A stretch of 64,000 bases of DNA from positions 17,452 through 81,451 of the forward strand of contig QCHB01000011.1 of assembly GCA_003278095.1 (NCBI GenBank), given 5' to 3'. Made by a program: the position numbers and the translations under genes. Shown one piece after another: positions 63,890 to 64,000 of this stretch. Position 1 is the first letter of the stretch; each line of letters begins with the position of its first letter. The stretch is from SAR116 cluster bacterium AG-390-L20. Its GTDB lineage: Bacteria > Pseudomonadota > Alphaproteobacteria > Puniceispirillales > Marisalimonadaceae. The notes under the pieces are model-generated. The model worked only from the letters and a program-made list of their open reading frames with translations, ran no database searches and was not told the DNA's origin.

Positions 63890-64000
63890 GCAAATTTAAT
63901 ATTAAAAAAATAATAAAATTAACGATTCGGTGCAATCAGTTAAATCTTATTAGTAAAAAAATTTAAAAATCTAATAGTTAGTGAATATATTATGTAATAA

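Noticed and set aside
1-64000. tRNA/rRNA genes, CRISPR arrays, transposases, integrases, toxin-antitoxin or defence modules
   Set aside because: None seen; nearly all sequence is assigned to conserved housekeeping genes and the intergenic gaps are too small or lack such structure

Overview
This is a strongly AT-rich, gene-dense chromosomal window. Its gene order is typical of alphaproteobacteria, and the compaction suggests a streamlined genome such as a small-genome marine lineage (inference). It holds about 60 confident protein-coding genes, almost all core housekeeping: rho (5'-partial in the window)/hemJ/hemE, coaE-dnaQ, secB, tim44-smr, a his operon (hisB-H-[GNAT]-A-F-E-HIT), gshB, rsmI/LppC, hemW-rdgB-rph, grpE-dnaK-dnaJ-dapB, maeB, mutS-glnD-murJ-trpS-nfu, tsaB-rimI-olsB-like-plsC-miaB-phoH-ybeY-corC-lnt-metK-trmB, rimP-nusA-infB-rbfA-truB-rpsO-pnp, fabI-fabB-fabA, a ThiF/MoeB protein, coaBC, ubiB, ubiE, mutM and rpsT. 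I saw no tRNA, rRNA, CRISPR array, transposase, phage or defence genes. The strongest non-coding signal is the hemE/coaE intergenic region (1831-2104). It looks like the chromosome replication origin: several TTATCAACA-like DnaA boxes, plus an uninterrupted TAG-trinucleotide run abutting two tandem DnaA-box-like sequences and an AT-rich tract, the same layout and orientation as the DnaA-trio/basal unwinding system of Bacillus subtilis. Other points of interest are an apparent N-terminal helix-turn-helix domain fused in frame to CoaBC, a well-formed RpoH-type promoter before dnaK with no hrcA present, an intrinsic terminator just before the rimP-nusA-infB operon, and convergent gene pairs that all overlap or nearly touch with no room for terminators. 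All calls come from reading the sequence and supplied ORFs; no database search was run.
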